A DNA stretch of 7,848 nt, taken from NCBI GenBank assembly GCA_026421105.1, contig JAPKDI010000047.1:1-7848 (forward strand). The letters are read 5' to 3'. This DNA is from Alphaproteobacteria bacterium (GTDB taxonomy: Bacteria > Pseudomonadota > Alphaproteobacteria > SHVP01). Each line of letters begins with the position of its first letter. Positions within the stretch are counted from its first letter, which is position 1. Positions 1 through 6,859 of this stretch are shown in pieces. A program made the position numbers and the translations under genes. Below the pieces are notes generated by a model. The model was not told where the DNA came from. It saw only the letters and a program-made list of their open reading frames with translations, and searched no databases.

Positions 1-2183
1 TCGAGGACGGCAGCGGCATTGCCGCTGGTGGTAGTCATCAGGAACCGATTTTCGGCCAGCCGTGTCGTCGTACCGTCGTCAAACAACATGCCATCCTCAT
101 GGCACATCAACCCGTAGCGGGACTTGCCTACGACCAACTTCGACCATGAGTTAGTGTAGATCCTATTGAGGAAGGCCGCGGCATCCGGTCCGATTACTTC
201 GATCTTGCCTAAGGTCGATGCATCGAGGATGCCAACGTTGTTCCGCACGGCACGGCACTCGCGCGCGACGGCGTGTTCTAGCGTTTCGACACCCCGGGGG
301 TAGTACCAGGGGCGTTTCCACTGACCAACATTTTCGAAGGCGGCACCCGCCGCAACATGCTGGTCGTGCAATGCCGTGACACGAATAGGGTCGAGCAGCG
401 CGCCTTTGTCGCGACCGGCGAGCGCGCCGAACGTGACCGGCAGGAACGGCGGCCGAAATGTCGTGGGTGCGAGGTCAGCGATATCCACGCCAATACGTTC
501 GGCTATATTTCCAAGCGCGTTAATGTTGCCTGTTTTACCTTGATCAGTGCCGAACCCGGTCAGCGTGTAGCGCTTAACGTGCTCAGGGTGAGTAAAGCCC
601 TCGCGCAGCGCGAGTGAGACGTCAGCGAGAGTTGAGTCGTTCTGAAAATCGATAAAGCACTTGCGTTCAGCAGCGGGTGCCACGGGAACCCGCCAAAACG
701 CCTGCGGGGCACCGCGTTGCGGTTCCTCCGGCCAATCGCGCGCGCGCATTGAGGCGGCTTTACCCAGCGCGCTTGCCGCCTTGGCGCCTGCTGTATGCCC
801 ACTCTTGATAACCGGCGCGGACCCGCTCTCACCGCACAAAGCCCCGGCGCACCAAGGGTCGCCTGACTTGGGATTTGGCACAAACCCTGCGGCCCTCGGG
901 GCGAACGCAAGCTTGCCCCCGCGTTGCGCGAATAGGTGTACCGCCGGGGACCAGCCTCCTGACATGATGAGGGCATCGCAAGACATCTGCTCGGACCCGC
1001 CGCTGCCGAGTTCTGAAACGGTCACGCCACGAACCCCGTGCCGGCCCTGAACGTCGGTGACTGCGTGACCCGATAGAACGCGGATGCCCTCTTTCTTTGC
1101 CGAAGCGACGAGACCGCCAATGAGCGAGCTGCGCACGTCCACCAAGGCTACGATATCCGCACCGGCCTTCTTGAGCGCGATGGCGCCAGCGTAGGTTTCA
1201 TCGTTGTTCGTGAAGGCAACAATTTTTTTACCGACCAGTACCCCGAACCGATCGAGATAGGTGTGTGCTGCCCCAGCCAGAAAAACGCCCGGCCGGTCGT
1301 TGTTGGGGAAAACCAACGGGCGTTCAATGGCGCCGGTCGCTAAGATGATTTGCTTGGCGCGAACGAACCAAACCCGCTGCCGAACACCGCCGCGGTCGGA
1401 CGGCGCGAGATGATCAGATACGCGCTCGATCGCGGCAACGTGGCCGCCGTCGTAGGCACCGAATGCTGTTGTGCGGGTGAGCACGGTCGCATGATCGCAC
1501 ACGAACTTTATCGCGCCTTTGACCCACGCGTTTGTTCCTGGATCACACGGTTGGGCTGCGAGCATTGGTTGATCTTCGATGAGTACGACCTTGACGCCGG
1601 AATCGCATGCGGCGCGCGCCGCCGCGATTCCGGCCAATCCGCCGCCAATCACCAAAACGTCGCAGTGTAGGTGACGTTGATCGTAGTTGTCCGGATCGGC
1701 CGTTTTGGGGGCCCGCCCAAAACCGGCCATACGGCGCAACACCGGTTCGTAGACGCGGTCCCACAGAGTGCGCGACCCAAGAAACGTTTTGTAGTAGAAG
1801 CCGGCCGGCATGAAGCGTGAGAAAAGTCCAAATCCGGCGAACGCGTCAAACGCGAGTGACGGCCACCGGTTCACGCTGGTGGCCTGGAGACCGGGATAAA
1901 TCTCAATGCGGGTGGCAAGGGCATTGGGTTCGGTATGAGCACCCTTGCCAAGTTGGACTAATGCGTTGGGTTCCTCGTAGCCCACCGACAGGATGCCACG
2001 GGGCCGATGAGACTTCACGCTGCGGCCAACGACACGGACGCCATTTGCAAGCAAAGCAGCCGCCAACGAGTCGCCCGCGCGACCGGTATAGAGCTGACCA
2101 TCGAAGGTAAACGGGATGGGGCGATCCATATCGATAATGCGCCCGCCCGCCACGCGCATCAGATTGGTTGCGCGCGCAGTCAT
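1..2183 (-). CDS. soxA: Sarcosine oxidase alpha subunit (heterotetrameric), 3' end outside window
   Basis: Large subunit of the cytoplasmic heterotetrameric sarcosine oxidase, which converts sarcosine, O2 and tetrahydrofolate to glycine, H2O2 and 5,10-methylene-tetrahydrofolate. I read the frame through 727 codons without a stop; the family is about 950-1000 residues, so roughly the last quarter is missing. Order seen: an N-terminal ferredoxin-like domain (FTFDG, then HRPRG and EEPNALV); a Rossmann segment with GGGLAG at 180-185; the ATGAIERP segment at 282-289; a second nucleotide-binding stretch with FTNND at 324-328; and the beginning of the folate-binding GcvT-like domain, with GILDAST at 651-657 and a TTTSGNAA segment near the edge. 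In this family the alpha subunit binds NAD+ and folate. The ATG overlaps the soxD stop as ATGA, and AAGG six bases upstream, inside soxD, is a good ribosome site. soxG is expected next, beyond the edge. Confidence 0.95.
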   Translation of the reverse strand, partial: MTARATNLMRVAGGRIIDMDRPIPFTFDGQLYTGRAGDSLAAALLANGVRVVGRSVKSHRPRGILSVGYEEPNALVQLGKGAHTEPNALATRIEIYPGLQATSVNRWPSLAFDAFAGFGLFSRFMPAGFYYKTFLGSRTLWDRVYEPVLRRMAGFGRAPKTADPDNYDQRHLHCDVLVIGGGLAGIAAARAACDSGVKVVLIEDQPMLAAQPCDPGTNAWVKGAIKFVCDHATVLTRTTAFGAYDGGHVAAIERVSDHLAPSDRGGVRQRVWFVRAKQIILATGAIERPLVFPNNDRPGVFLAGAAHTYLDRFGVLVGKKIVAFTNNDETYAGAIALKKAGADIVALVDVRSSLIGGLVASAKKEGIRVLSGHAVTDVQGRHGVRGVTVSELGSGGSEQMSCDALIMSGGWSPAVHLFAQRGGKLAFAPRAAGFVPNPKSGDPWCAGALCGESGSAPVIKSGHTAGAKAASALGKAASMRARDWPEEPQRGAPQAFWRVPVAPAAERKCFIDFQNDSTLADVSLALREGFTHPEHVKRYTLTGFGTDQGKTGNINALGNIAERIGVDIADLAPTTFRPPFLPVTFGALAGRDKGALLDPIRVTALHDQHVAAGAAFENVGQWKRPWYYPRGVETLEHAVARECRAVRNNVGILDASTLGKIEVIGPDAAAFLNRIYTNSWSKLVVGKSRYGLMCHEDGMLFDDGTTTRLAENRFLMTTTSGNAAAVL

Positions 2184-2461
2184 GCGCCGCCTTCTTGGCT
2201 GGATCCACCCATCGGGTAGATGCGTCTAATTTCGTGGGTCACGGTGTGGCGTTCGACATTGAACCAGCGACGGCAGCCCGCTGCATGTACCCAGCGCTCG
2301 GCAAACCAGCCCTTGGTGTTCTTACGCATAAATAGGTAGTCCGCCCACTCGGCATCAATGAGTTCTTCAGGTTTTTCAGGCCGGGCGATATGCGCCTGAC
2401 CACCCGCATGAAATTCGGTTTCATCGCGTAAGCCGCAGTGGGGGCATTCAATGAGCAGCAT
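2180..2461 (-). CDS. soxD: Sarcosine oxidase delta subunit
   Basis: Small zinc-binding subunit of heterotetrameric sarcosine oxidase, 93 residues, close to the usual length. The protein opens with MLLIECPHCG and carries the family stretch ERWVHAAGCRRWFNVERHT. Cys6, Cys9, His59 and Cys63 are all present and match the zinc ligands known for this subunit, so it should be a functional structural partner of the alpha subunit. It starts 7 bp after the soxB stop and its stop overlaps the soxA start by 4 bp. I see no convincing Shine-Dalgarno sequence before its ATG, so translation is probably coupled to soxB termination (inference). Confidence 0.96.
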   Translation of the reverse strand: MLLIECPHCGLRDETEFHAGGQAHIARPEKPEELIDAEWADYLFMRKNTKGWFAERWVHAAGCRRWFNVERHTVTHEIRRIYPMGGSSQEGGA

Positions 2462-2468
2462 GGTGCAG

Positions 2469-3719
2469 CTAGTGCGCTACGGCGGCGGCGCCGTGTTCAT
2501 CGACTAACGCGCCGGATGTGAAGCGATCGAGATTGAACGGTGCCGCGAGCGGGTGCGGTTCGTTTTGCGCGATGGTGTGCGCAAAGATGTGGCCGGACCC
2601 CGGCGTTGCCTTGAACCCACCCGTGCCCCAGCCGCCATTGAAGAAGAGTCCATCTATCGGAGTTTTACCGATGATCGGTGAGGCATCCGGACTGACATCT
2701 ACGATGCCGCCCCAATTACGCATCATCTTGAGCCGCGAGAACATCGGAAACAGCGTGCTAAGAGCGCCCATCTGGCTGGTGATGACCGGGAGGCTGCCGC
2801 GTTGGGCATAAGAGTTGTACGTGTCGATTCCGGCGCCGATCACCAGTTCTCCTTTGTCGGATTGGCTGACATAGACGTGCACTGCGTTCGACATAACGAC
2901 GCAGTCGAGCACAGGCTTAATGGGCTCTGAGACCAACGCCTGGAGCGGATGACTTTCGAGCGGCAGACGAAAGCCGGCCTTCTCGGCCAAGACCGAGCCG
3001 TGCCCCGCAACCACGATGGCAACCTTGGGCGCCTTAATGCGTCCGCGACTTGTCTGAACGCCGGTGACGCGGCCATCAGTGGTGTCGAACCCGGTGACTT
3101 CGCAATTTTCAATGATGTCGACGCCTCGCGCATCCGCCGCTCGAGCAAATCCCCACGCCACCGCATCATGCCGCGCGGTACCGGCGCGGCGTTGGAGCGT
3201 CGCGCCCAATACCGGATACCTTTGAGCCTCGTCGATATTGAGAATGGGACAGAAGCTCTTGACGCCCTCCGGGTCGAGCCATTCAGCGTCAACGCTGTTG
3301 AGTTGATTGGCGTAGACGCGGCGACGGCTGTCGCGCACTTCTTGCAACGAATGTGCAAGATTGAGAACGCCCCGTTGGCTGAGCATGACGTTGTAATTGA
3401 GGTCTTTGGAAAGCCCCTCCCACAGCTTCAACGCGTGTTCGTAAAGCGCGGCGCTTTCATCCCAGAGATAGTTAGAGCGCACGATGGTAGTGTTGCGCGC
3501 AACGTTGCCACTGCCTAGCCAACCTTTTTCTAGGACGGCAACATTGGTGATGCCATGGTTGCGGGCGAGGTAGTACGCCGTTGCCAAGCCGTGTCCGCCG
3601 CCACCGACAATCACAACGTCATAGGAGTCCTTGGGGGTTGCCGCACGCCACTGCCGTCGCCACCCGGTGTGACCGCGGAGACTTTTAGAAATGAGCGAAA
3701 GGGCGGAGAAGTGTTGCAC
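2469..3719 (-). CDS. soxB: Sarcosine oxidase beta subunit, GTG start
   Basis: Catalytic flavin subunit of heterotetrameric sarcosine oxidase, a DAO-family oxidoreductase that oxidises the N-methyl group. The ADP-binding motif GGGGHG is at 39-44 after a beta strand (DVVIVG), and the family [14 protein letters not shown] segment is at 363-376. His184 in [10 protein letters not shown] corresponds to the histidine that carries covalent FMN in characterised beta subunits; FAD binds non-covalently. I chose GTG at 3719, giving 416 residues that begin [10 protein letters not shown], the usual N-terminus of this family. The frame stays open 237 bases further upstream to an ATG, but that extension lies inside the amidase gene and looks like no known SoxB sequence. 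The GTG is 19 bp after the amidase stop, with a weak GGGA nine bases upstream. Confidence 0.95.
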   Translation of the reverse strand: MQHFSALSLISKSLRGHTGWRRQWRAATPKDSYDVVIVGGGGHGLATAYYLARNHGITNVAVLEKGWLGSGNVARNTTIVRSNYLWDESAALYEHALKLWEGLSKDLNYNVMLSQRGVLNLAHSLQEVRDSRRRVYANQLNSVDAEWLDPEGVKSFCPILNIDEAQRYPVLGATLQRRAGTARHDAVAWGFARAADARGVDIIENCEVTGFDTTDGRVTGVQTSRGRIKAPKVAIVVAGHGSVLAEKAGFRLPLESHPLQALVSEPIKPVLDCVVMSNAVHVYVSQSDKGELVIGAGIDTYNSYAQRGSLPVITSQMGALSTLFPMFSRLKMMRNWGGIVDVSPDASPIIGKTPIDGLFFNGGWGTGGFKATPGSGHIFAHTIAQNEPHPLAAPFNLDRFTSGALVDEHGAAAVAH

Positions 3720-3738
3720 GTTGCGCGATCCCGTGGAG

Positions 3739-4443
3739 CTAGCTGGCCGCGCCGGATGTTCTCTCGAGGTAGCTGACACAGGTATCAACTGACTCGACAT
3801 CGGCAAACTTCGAATCGATATCATATAGGTTCCAAGCAACAGCACCTGGCACACGATCGCCGATGCACTCGCGCACGGCGATCGTGCGAAACCCGTCAGC
3901 AAGCCCATCACAGATGGTCGTGCGCACACACGCCGTGGCGGTGACCCCCGTGACAATTATGGTGTCGACACCACAGCTGCGCAGATAGCCGGCGAGCGGC
4001 GTCCCGTGAAATGAACTCGCGCGCTTTTTCATCATGACGTACTCGTCGTCTCGCGGCGCTATTCGGCTGTCGATCTGCCACAACGATTTGTCGGCAAGGT
4101 CGACGGCCTCCATCGGGATCTTATGGTGCCATAACCCCATATCGGTATGCGGGTTGGCGCGATCAGGAATTTGATAGGCGGTCGTGACGTGCACGATGAC
4201 GTGACCTTGCGCACGACACGCCTCCAGAAGGCGCTGCATGCCCGGAATGATTTCCTGATCCATCTTATTTTGATCGCACGTGAAGGGATTGCCGGGCCGG
4301 GTCCAAGCGTTGGCGAGATCCACGCTAATGAGTGCCGGCTTCTTGCCGAATCCGATGCGACGACTAAAGCCCCGCTCTTCATAGATCTTCGTGCTTGCGT
4401 CGAAGGCTTCTTGCAACGTGGCTTCAAGGTTTTCGAGGGACAT
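3739..4443 (-). CDS. Isochorismatase-fold amidase, probable N-carbamoylsarcosine amidohydrolase
   Basis: Cysteine hydrolase of the isochorismatase superfamily, 234 residues. N-carbamoylsarcosine amidohydrolase splits N-carbamoylsarcosine into sarcosine, CO2 and ammonia in creatinine degradation. The triad is intact: Asp42 in SVDLANAW, Lys139 in MMKKRASSF, and nucleophile Cys172 in TATACVRTT preceded by the VTGVTAT turn. The [13 protein letters not shown] stretch at 21-33 resembles the Arthrobacter enzyme, which is somewhat longer (about 264 residues). No isochorismate-pathway or aryl-carrier domain is present. It is the first gene of the operon, 19 bp before soxB, so its product would be the substrate of its neighbours; that context is the main support for the specific name. 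Related maleamate or other carbamoyl/amide hydrolases share the fold and cannot be excluded. GGAG nine bases before the ATG supports this start. Confidence 0.82.
   Translation of the reverse strand: MSLENLEATLQEAFDASTKIYEERGFSRRIGFGKKPALISVDLANAWTRPGNPFTCDQNKMDQEIIPGMQRLLEACRAQGHVIVHVTTAYQIPDRANPHTDMGLWHHKIPMEAVDLADKSLWQIDSRIAPRDDEYVMMKKRASSFHGTPLAGYLRSCGVDTIIVTGVTATACVRTTICDGLADGFRTIAVRECIGDRVPGAVAWNLYDIDSKFADVESVDTCVSYLERTSGAAS
3852..3886. repeat. Perfect 11-bp inverted repeat inside the amidase gene
   Basis: Arms CACGATCGCCG (3852-3862) and CGGCGATCGTG (3876-3886) are fully complementary around a 13-base loop. They lie within the amidase coding sequence, near codons 186-197 (the [12 protein letters not shown] stretch), about 135 bases before the soxB start on the transcript. 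The stem is GC-rich and would be stable in the mRNA. It could affect processing or translation between the first gene and soxBDA, or be a by-product of codon choice. Confidence 0.5.
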
Positions 4444-4523
4444 CCAGGCGCTCTCCAGTAGTTGCGGTCTCGCGAGGCTCCACGATAGCTGCGGGTCTCA
4501 AGCCGGGGAAATATCAACAATGG

Positions 4524-4550
4524 ATTAATTGATGTGTTTTATGCATTAAT
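4524..4550. promoter_or_regulatory. Candidate LysR-regulator operator in divergent intergenic region
   Basis: Imperfect inverted repeat with 10-base arms, ATTAATTGAT (4524-4533) and ATGCATTAAT (4541-4550), 8 of 10 positions complementary, separated by 7 bases. It is AT-rich within an otherwise GC-rich window and sits in the 112 bp between the divergent amidase operon and the LysR gene, ending 5 bp before the regulator's ATG. LysR proteins usually bind such dyads between themselves and a divergent target and repress their own gene. A plus-strand promoter can be drawn over it (TCAACA at 4514, TTTTAT at 4537, 17-bp spacing), but both hexamers are weak. I could not place a convincing minus-strand promoter. 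Confidence 0.45.
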
Positions 4551-4555
4551 ATGAA

Positions 4556-5449
4556 ATGGCCCTCCGGATCGACCTTCGGCACGTTGATGCGTTCCTCGCA
4601 TTGGCGCGGACACTACATTTCGGCCGTGCCGCACGGGCGCTCAGCGTGAGCCAACCGGCCCTGAGTCGAACCATTAATACCCTGGAAGAAACTATTGGCG
4701 TGCCGCTGTTCGTGCGCACCACCCGACAGGTCGACCTGACTGAAGCTGGTCGCGCTTTTGTGCAGAGCGCCCCGTCAATTCTCGAAGCGCTGGAAAAAAG
4801 CGTCGCGGATGCCCGGCGCGCAGCGGCGGGTGAGACGGGCCGACTTACAGTGGGCTACATGGACTTTGCGATCAACGGACCGTTGCCAAGTCTGTTGCAG
4901 CAGTTTCGCAACGCAGCACCTGGAATCGCCATGGATCTCTCCTACATGCCGACTAATGCCCAGCGCGAGGCGCTGTTCCACGGGCAATTGGACATCGGCT
5001 TCATGATCGGTCCATTGGCCGCAGACGGTGTGACGACTAAGGCGGTCGACGACGCAGCACTTGTTGCCCTACTGCCGCGCGCGCATCGACTGGCACGCTG
5101 CCAATCCATCACTATTGACCAGCTTGCGGGAGAAGCGTGGGTGTTGGGCGCCGCTGATCCATGGCAAGCCTTTCGAACCATCGTATTTGATTGCTGCGCA
5201 CAATATGGATTCACGCCCAATGTGGTGCAAGAAGCGACTAATAGCGACGGTGTCTTTGGACTAGTTGCAGCCGGCGTTGGCGTCTCGTTGTATAGTGATA
5301 GCGCCGCGAACCTGCGTCGCAAGGGTATCGTCGTCAAAGCGGTAGACGCCTCGCCACGCATCTTGACGATTGCAGCGTGGCGCACCGACAACGCTAACCC
5401 GGCACGGGCTCGCTTTGTTACATCAGTCCTTGGCGAAGAGGGGTTCTAG
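4556..5449 (+). CDS. LysR-type transcriptional regulator, divergent to the sarcosine operon
   Basis: DNA-binding regulator of 297 residues, normal for the LysR family. The winged helix-turn-helix occupies about residues 5-65 (FLALARTLHFGRAARAL, then SVSQPALSRTI and FVRTTRQVDLTEAG), followed by a linker helix and a periplasmic-binding-protein-like effector domain from about 95 (GRLTVGYMDFA) to the end, with GVFGLVAAGVGVSLY in the second lobe. It is transcribed away from the amidase-sox operon and lies convergent to the dioxygenase gene, sharing the bases of its stop with that gene's stop. The likely target is the operon to its left; the effector is unknown, with sarcosine or N-carbamoylsarcosine as natural guesses. 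The ATG has no visible Shine-Dalgarno and an in-frame stop lies three codons upstream, so this is the only plausible start. Confidence 0.94.
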   Translation: MALRIDLRHVDAFLALARTLHFGRAARALSVSQPALSRTINTLEETIGVPLFVRTTRQVDLTEAGRAFVQSAPSILEALEKSVADARRAAAGETGRLTVGYMDFAINGPLPSLLQQFRNAAPGIAMDLSYMPTNAQREALFHGQLDIGFMIGPLAADGVTTKAVDDAALVALLPRAHRLARCQSITIDQLAGEAWVLGAADPWQAFRTIVFDCCAQYGFTPNVVQEATNSDGVFGLVAAGVGVSLYSDSAANLRRKGIVVKAVDASPRILTIAAWRTDNANPARARFVTSVLGEEGF

Positions 5450-6516
5450 CCAGGCACCAAATTGACGTTTAGACAGGTGCCGGGGACATGGATCCCGCCG
5501 CGATCACCAATGGTGATGCTTTCTTGACGATCGAGGTACGCGGGCGGTAGCTCCCTACCCTGTTCAGTGCAGAGCCACAGCCGCAGCAGATGACGCTTCT
5601 TTTTTGGATCGTCCGGCCAGTCTTCGAAAGCCGTGCGATCGTGGAGTACCTGGAAATTGTGCAAGTACTGCATGTCCCCTGGTTCGAAATCCATATTGAG
5701 GTGAATATCAGCGTCTTCGCATATCTCTTGAAAGAGATCGAGCGCCGCGACTTGCTGTTTGGTCAGCCGAGGAACGTCAGGTAGTCGCTGTGCCGAATCA
5801 ATATAGGGCCGGGTGAATTGGGTCGTTAGGAGGCCGTCGTGCCAGCAAAAAATCGGAATGCGGTACCAAGGATCTTTGCCTTCAGGTACCTCGCCACGGC
5901 GGTCGATGTAGAAAGGGTAAAATAACTCCCTGGTGAGGTCGGAATCTCGTTTGAGCATCTCGTTATAGATCGTCACCGAACTGAGGATGCTGCTCGCACC
6001 GCCGGACATCGCCCCCTCCAAACACAGCAATGAGACGATGTCCGTTGAATCGGCGTGATAATTCTGTCGTGCGTTGGTCTGGTAGATGCGCGCGGTCGGG
6101 TCATCCACAGATCGGGACAAGTCAATGACATGCCCCAGCAAATCGCCTCGAGCATTTTGCGAACGCATCGCACCGAGATAGCAACCGATACCCCAATAGG
6201 CACGTGCCGCTTGCTCAATGTTCTCCATGTCCACGCGGATACCGCGCATCAAGATGAAGCCGCGGCCGCTTAAGATCTCATCAAGCACCCCCACCAGACG
6301 TGGTCCAATCGTGGGCAGTTTGAACTGTGCGCGCGTGATGTCCTTGATCGGGAGCGACTGGGTTGCAGCAACGGCTGCCTCGATCTCAGCGTTGTCCTCT
6401 TCGTTGAGCCGAAATATCCATTTATCCGTTTTGAGCATCTCATGCCCGTACCAAGCCGACGGCCCAGCGATCGGGCCCGGCGGCATCGAGATTTCTTGGG
6501 TCACTTTTTTCGCCAC
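5446..6516 (-). CDS. TauD/TfdA-family Fe(II)/2-oxoglutarate-dependent dioxygenase, substrate unknown
   Basis: Probable non-haem iron oxygenase that couples decarboxylation of 2-oxoglutarate to hydroxylation of a small substrate. The protein has 356 residues, slightly longer than TauD itself. Iron ligands are visible as His154 and Asp156 (YHADSTD) and His292 (LHDRTAF); Arg312 (HLLRLWL) is placed to bind the 2-oxoglutarate carboxylate. Other family-like stretches are FILMRGI at 87-93 and NMDFEPGDMQYLHN around 274-287. The start is GTG at 6516 with a good GGAG seven bases upstream; ATG at codon 11 is a weaker alternative. It converges on the LysR gene and diverges from the flavoprotein. Hydroxylation of an N-methyl group would give demethylation and would fit the sarcosine context, but nothing in the sequence fixes the substrate. 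Confidence 0.88.
   Translation of the reverse strand: MAKKVTQEISMPPGPIAGPSAWYGHEMLKTDKWIFRLNEEDNAEIEAAVAATQSLPIKDITRAQFKLPTIGPRLVGVLDEILSGRGFILMRGIRVDMENIEQAARAYWGIGCYLGAMRSQNARGDLLGHVIDLSRSVDDPTARIYQTNARQNYHADSTDIVSLLCLEGAMSGGASSILSSVTIYNEMLKRDSDLTRELFYPFYIDRRGEVPEGKDPWYRIPIFCWHDGLLTTQFTRPYIDSAQRLPDVPRLTKQQVAALDLFQEICEDADIHLNMDFEPGDMQYLHNFQVLHDRTAFEDWPDDPKKKRHLLRLWLCTEQGRELPPAYLDRQESITIGDRGGIHVPGTCLNVNLVPG
5450..5484. repeat. Inverted repeat just after the LysR stop, possible weak terminator
   Basis: Perfect 6-base arms GGCACC (5453-5458) and GGTGCC (5476-5481), extended by two more C-G pairs across a mismatch, around a 17-base loop. It begins one base after the LysR stop and lies inside the last codons of the convergent dioxygenase gene. 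There is no following T-run on either strand, so it is at best a weak hairpin that could help end LysR transcription; it may be chance. Confidence 0.25.
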
Positions 6517-6859
6517 GGTCTTACTCCACTGGAACGGTAGCTAGATGATAACTAACAGCCCAGACCCGACCAGAGGTTTATTCGACCTGATCGTTCGGAG
6601 TGCACCGTGGCGCTGGTCGCTACCGCGAATGAGATGTACCCCCGCTGAGCGGTACGGTTGATCCCTAGTGGGTACCCACCTCTCGAACTAAGAGTTTCTA
6701 TACTTTCAGCCGGCCAAAACGCCGTTTCCCGAAAGGGTTCCAGTCTATAACATAGGCTATGCGTGTGGACGGCTTCCGTAAGGAGGCAGCAACCTGTCCT
6801 AGCAAGTTCGCGGTCGGAACCCGGCTGCGAAGAGAAACTAAGTTATAAGGGGCAAAACA
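6517..6859. promoter_or_regulatory. 343-bp divergent intergenic region with candidate operator sites
   Basis: Gap between the minus-strand dioxygenase and the plus-strand flavoprotein, which must hold promoters for both. The clearest element is a perfect 12-base palindrome, GTGGGTACCCAC, at 6668-6679, a plausible operator half-way between the genes. A small dyad CCGCT-G-AGCGG lies at 6642-6652 and is flanked by GTA and TAC. TATACT at 6699 and TATAAC at 6746 resemble -10 boxes on the plus strand, but neither has a good -35 at 16-18 bp. I found no tRNA and no riboswitch class that I could recognise. Confidence 0.5.
6759..6848 (+). other. Possible 29-codon upstream ORF before the flavoprotein
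   Basis: An ATG at 6759 opens a 29-residue basic peptide (MRVDGFRKEA at its start, RLRRETKL at its end) that stops with TAA at 6846-6848. The stop touches the AAGGGG ribosome site of the flavoprotein, 11 bases before its ATG. No Shine-Dalgarno precedes it, but TATAAC at 6746 could place transcription start close to its ATG. I recognise no leader-peptide family and it may be chance. Confidence 0.15.

Noticed and set aside
1903..2208. Minus-strand 101-residue frame across the soxD/soxA junction
   Set aside because: It overlaps the clear soxA N-terminus in another frame and its arginine/cysteine-rich composition is typical of a shadow of GC-rich coding DNA.
2949..3518. Plus-strand 189-residue frame inside soxB
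   Set aside because: It is antisense to conserved SoxB coding sequence, with no motif of its own.
1..3719. Thiosulfate-oxidising Sox system, suggested by the gene names
   Set aside because: The proteins are flavin and zinc subunits of sarcosine oxidase; no cytochrome c haem motif or sulfur-carrier motif is present.
4059..4520. Minus-strand 153-residue frame over the amidase and promoter
   Set aside because: It runs in a different frame from the amidase, which has all catalytic motifs, and shows no recognisable domain.
6780..6786. AAGGAGG as a strong ribosome site
   Set aside because: The only start-like codon at suitable distance is CTG, which is followed at once by TCC TAG; no gene begins there.
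6735..6822. GGGTTCC and GGAACCC as a riboswitch or tRNA-like fold before the flavoprotein
   Set aside because: Only seven bases pair across 74 bases, with no conserved riboswitch core or cloverleaf arms that I can find.
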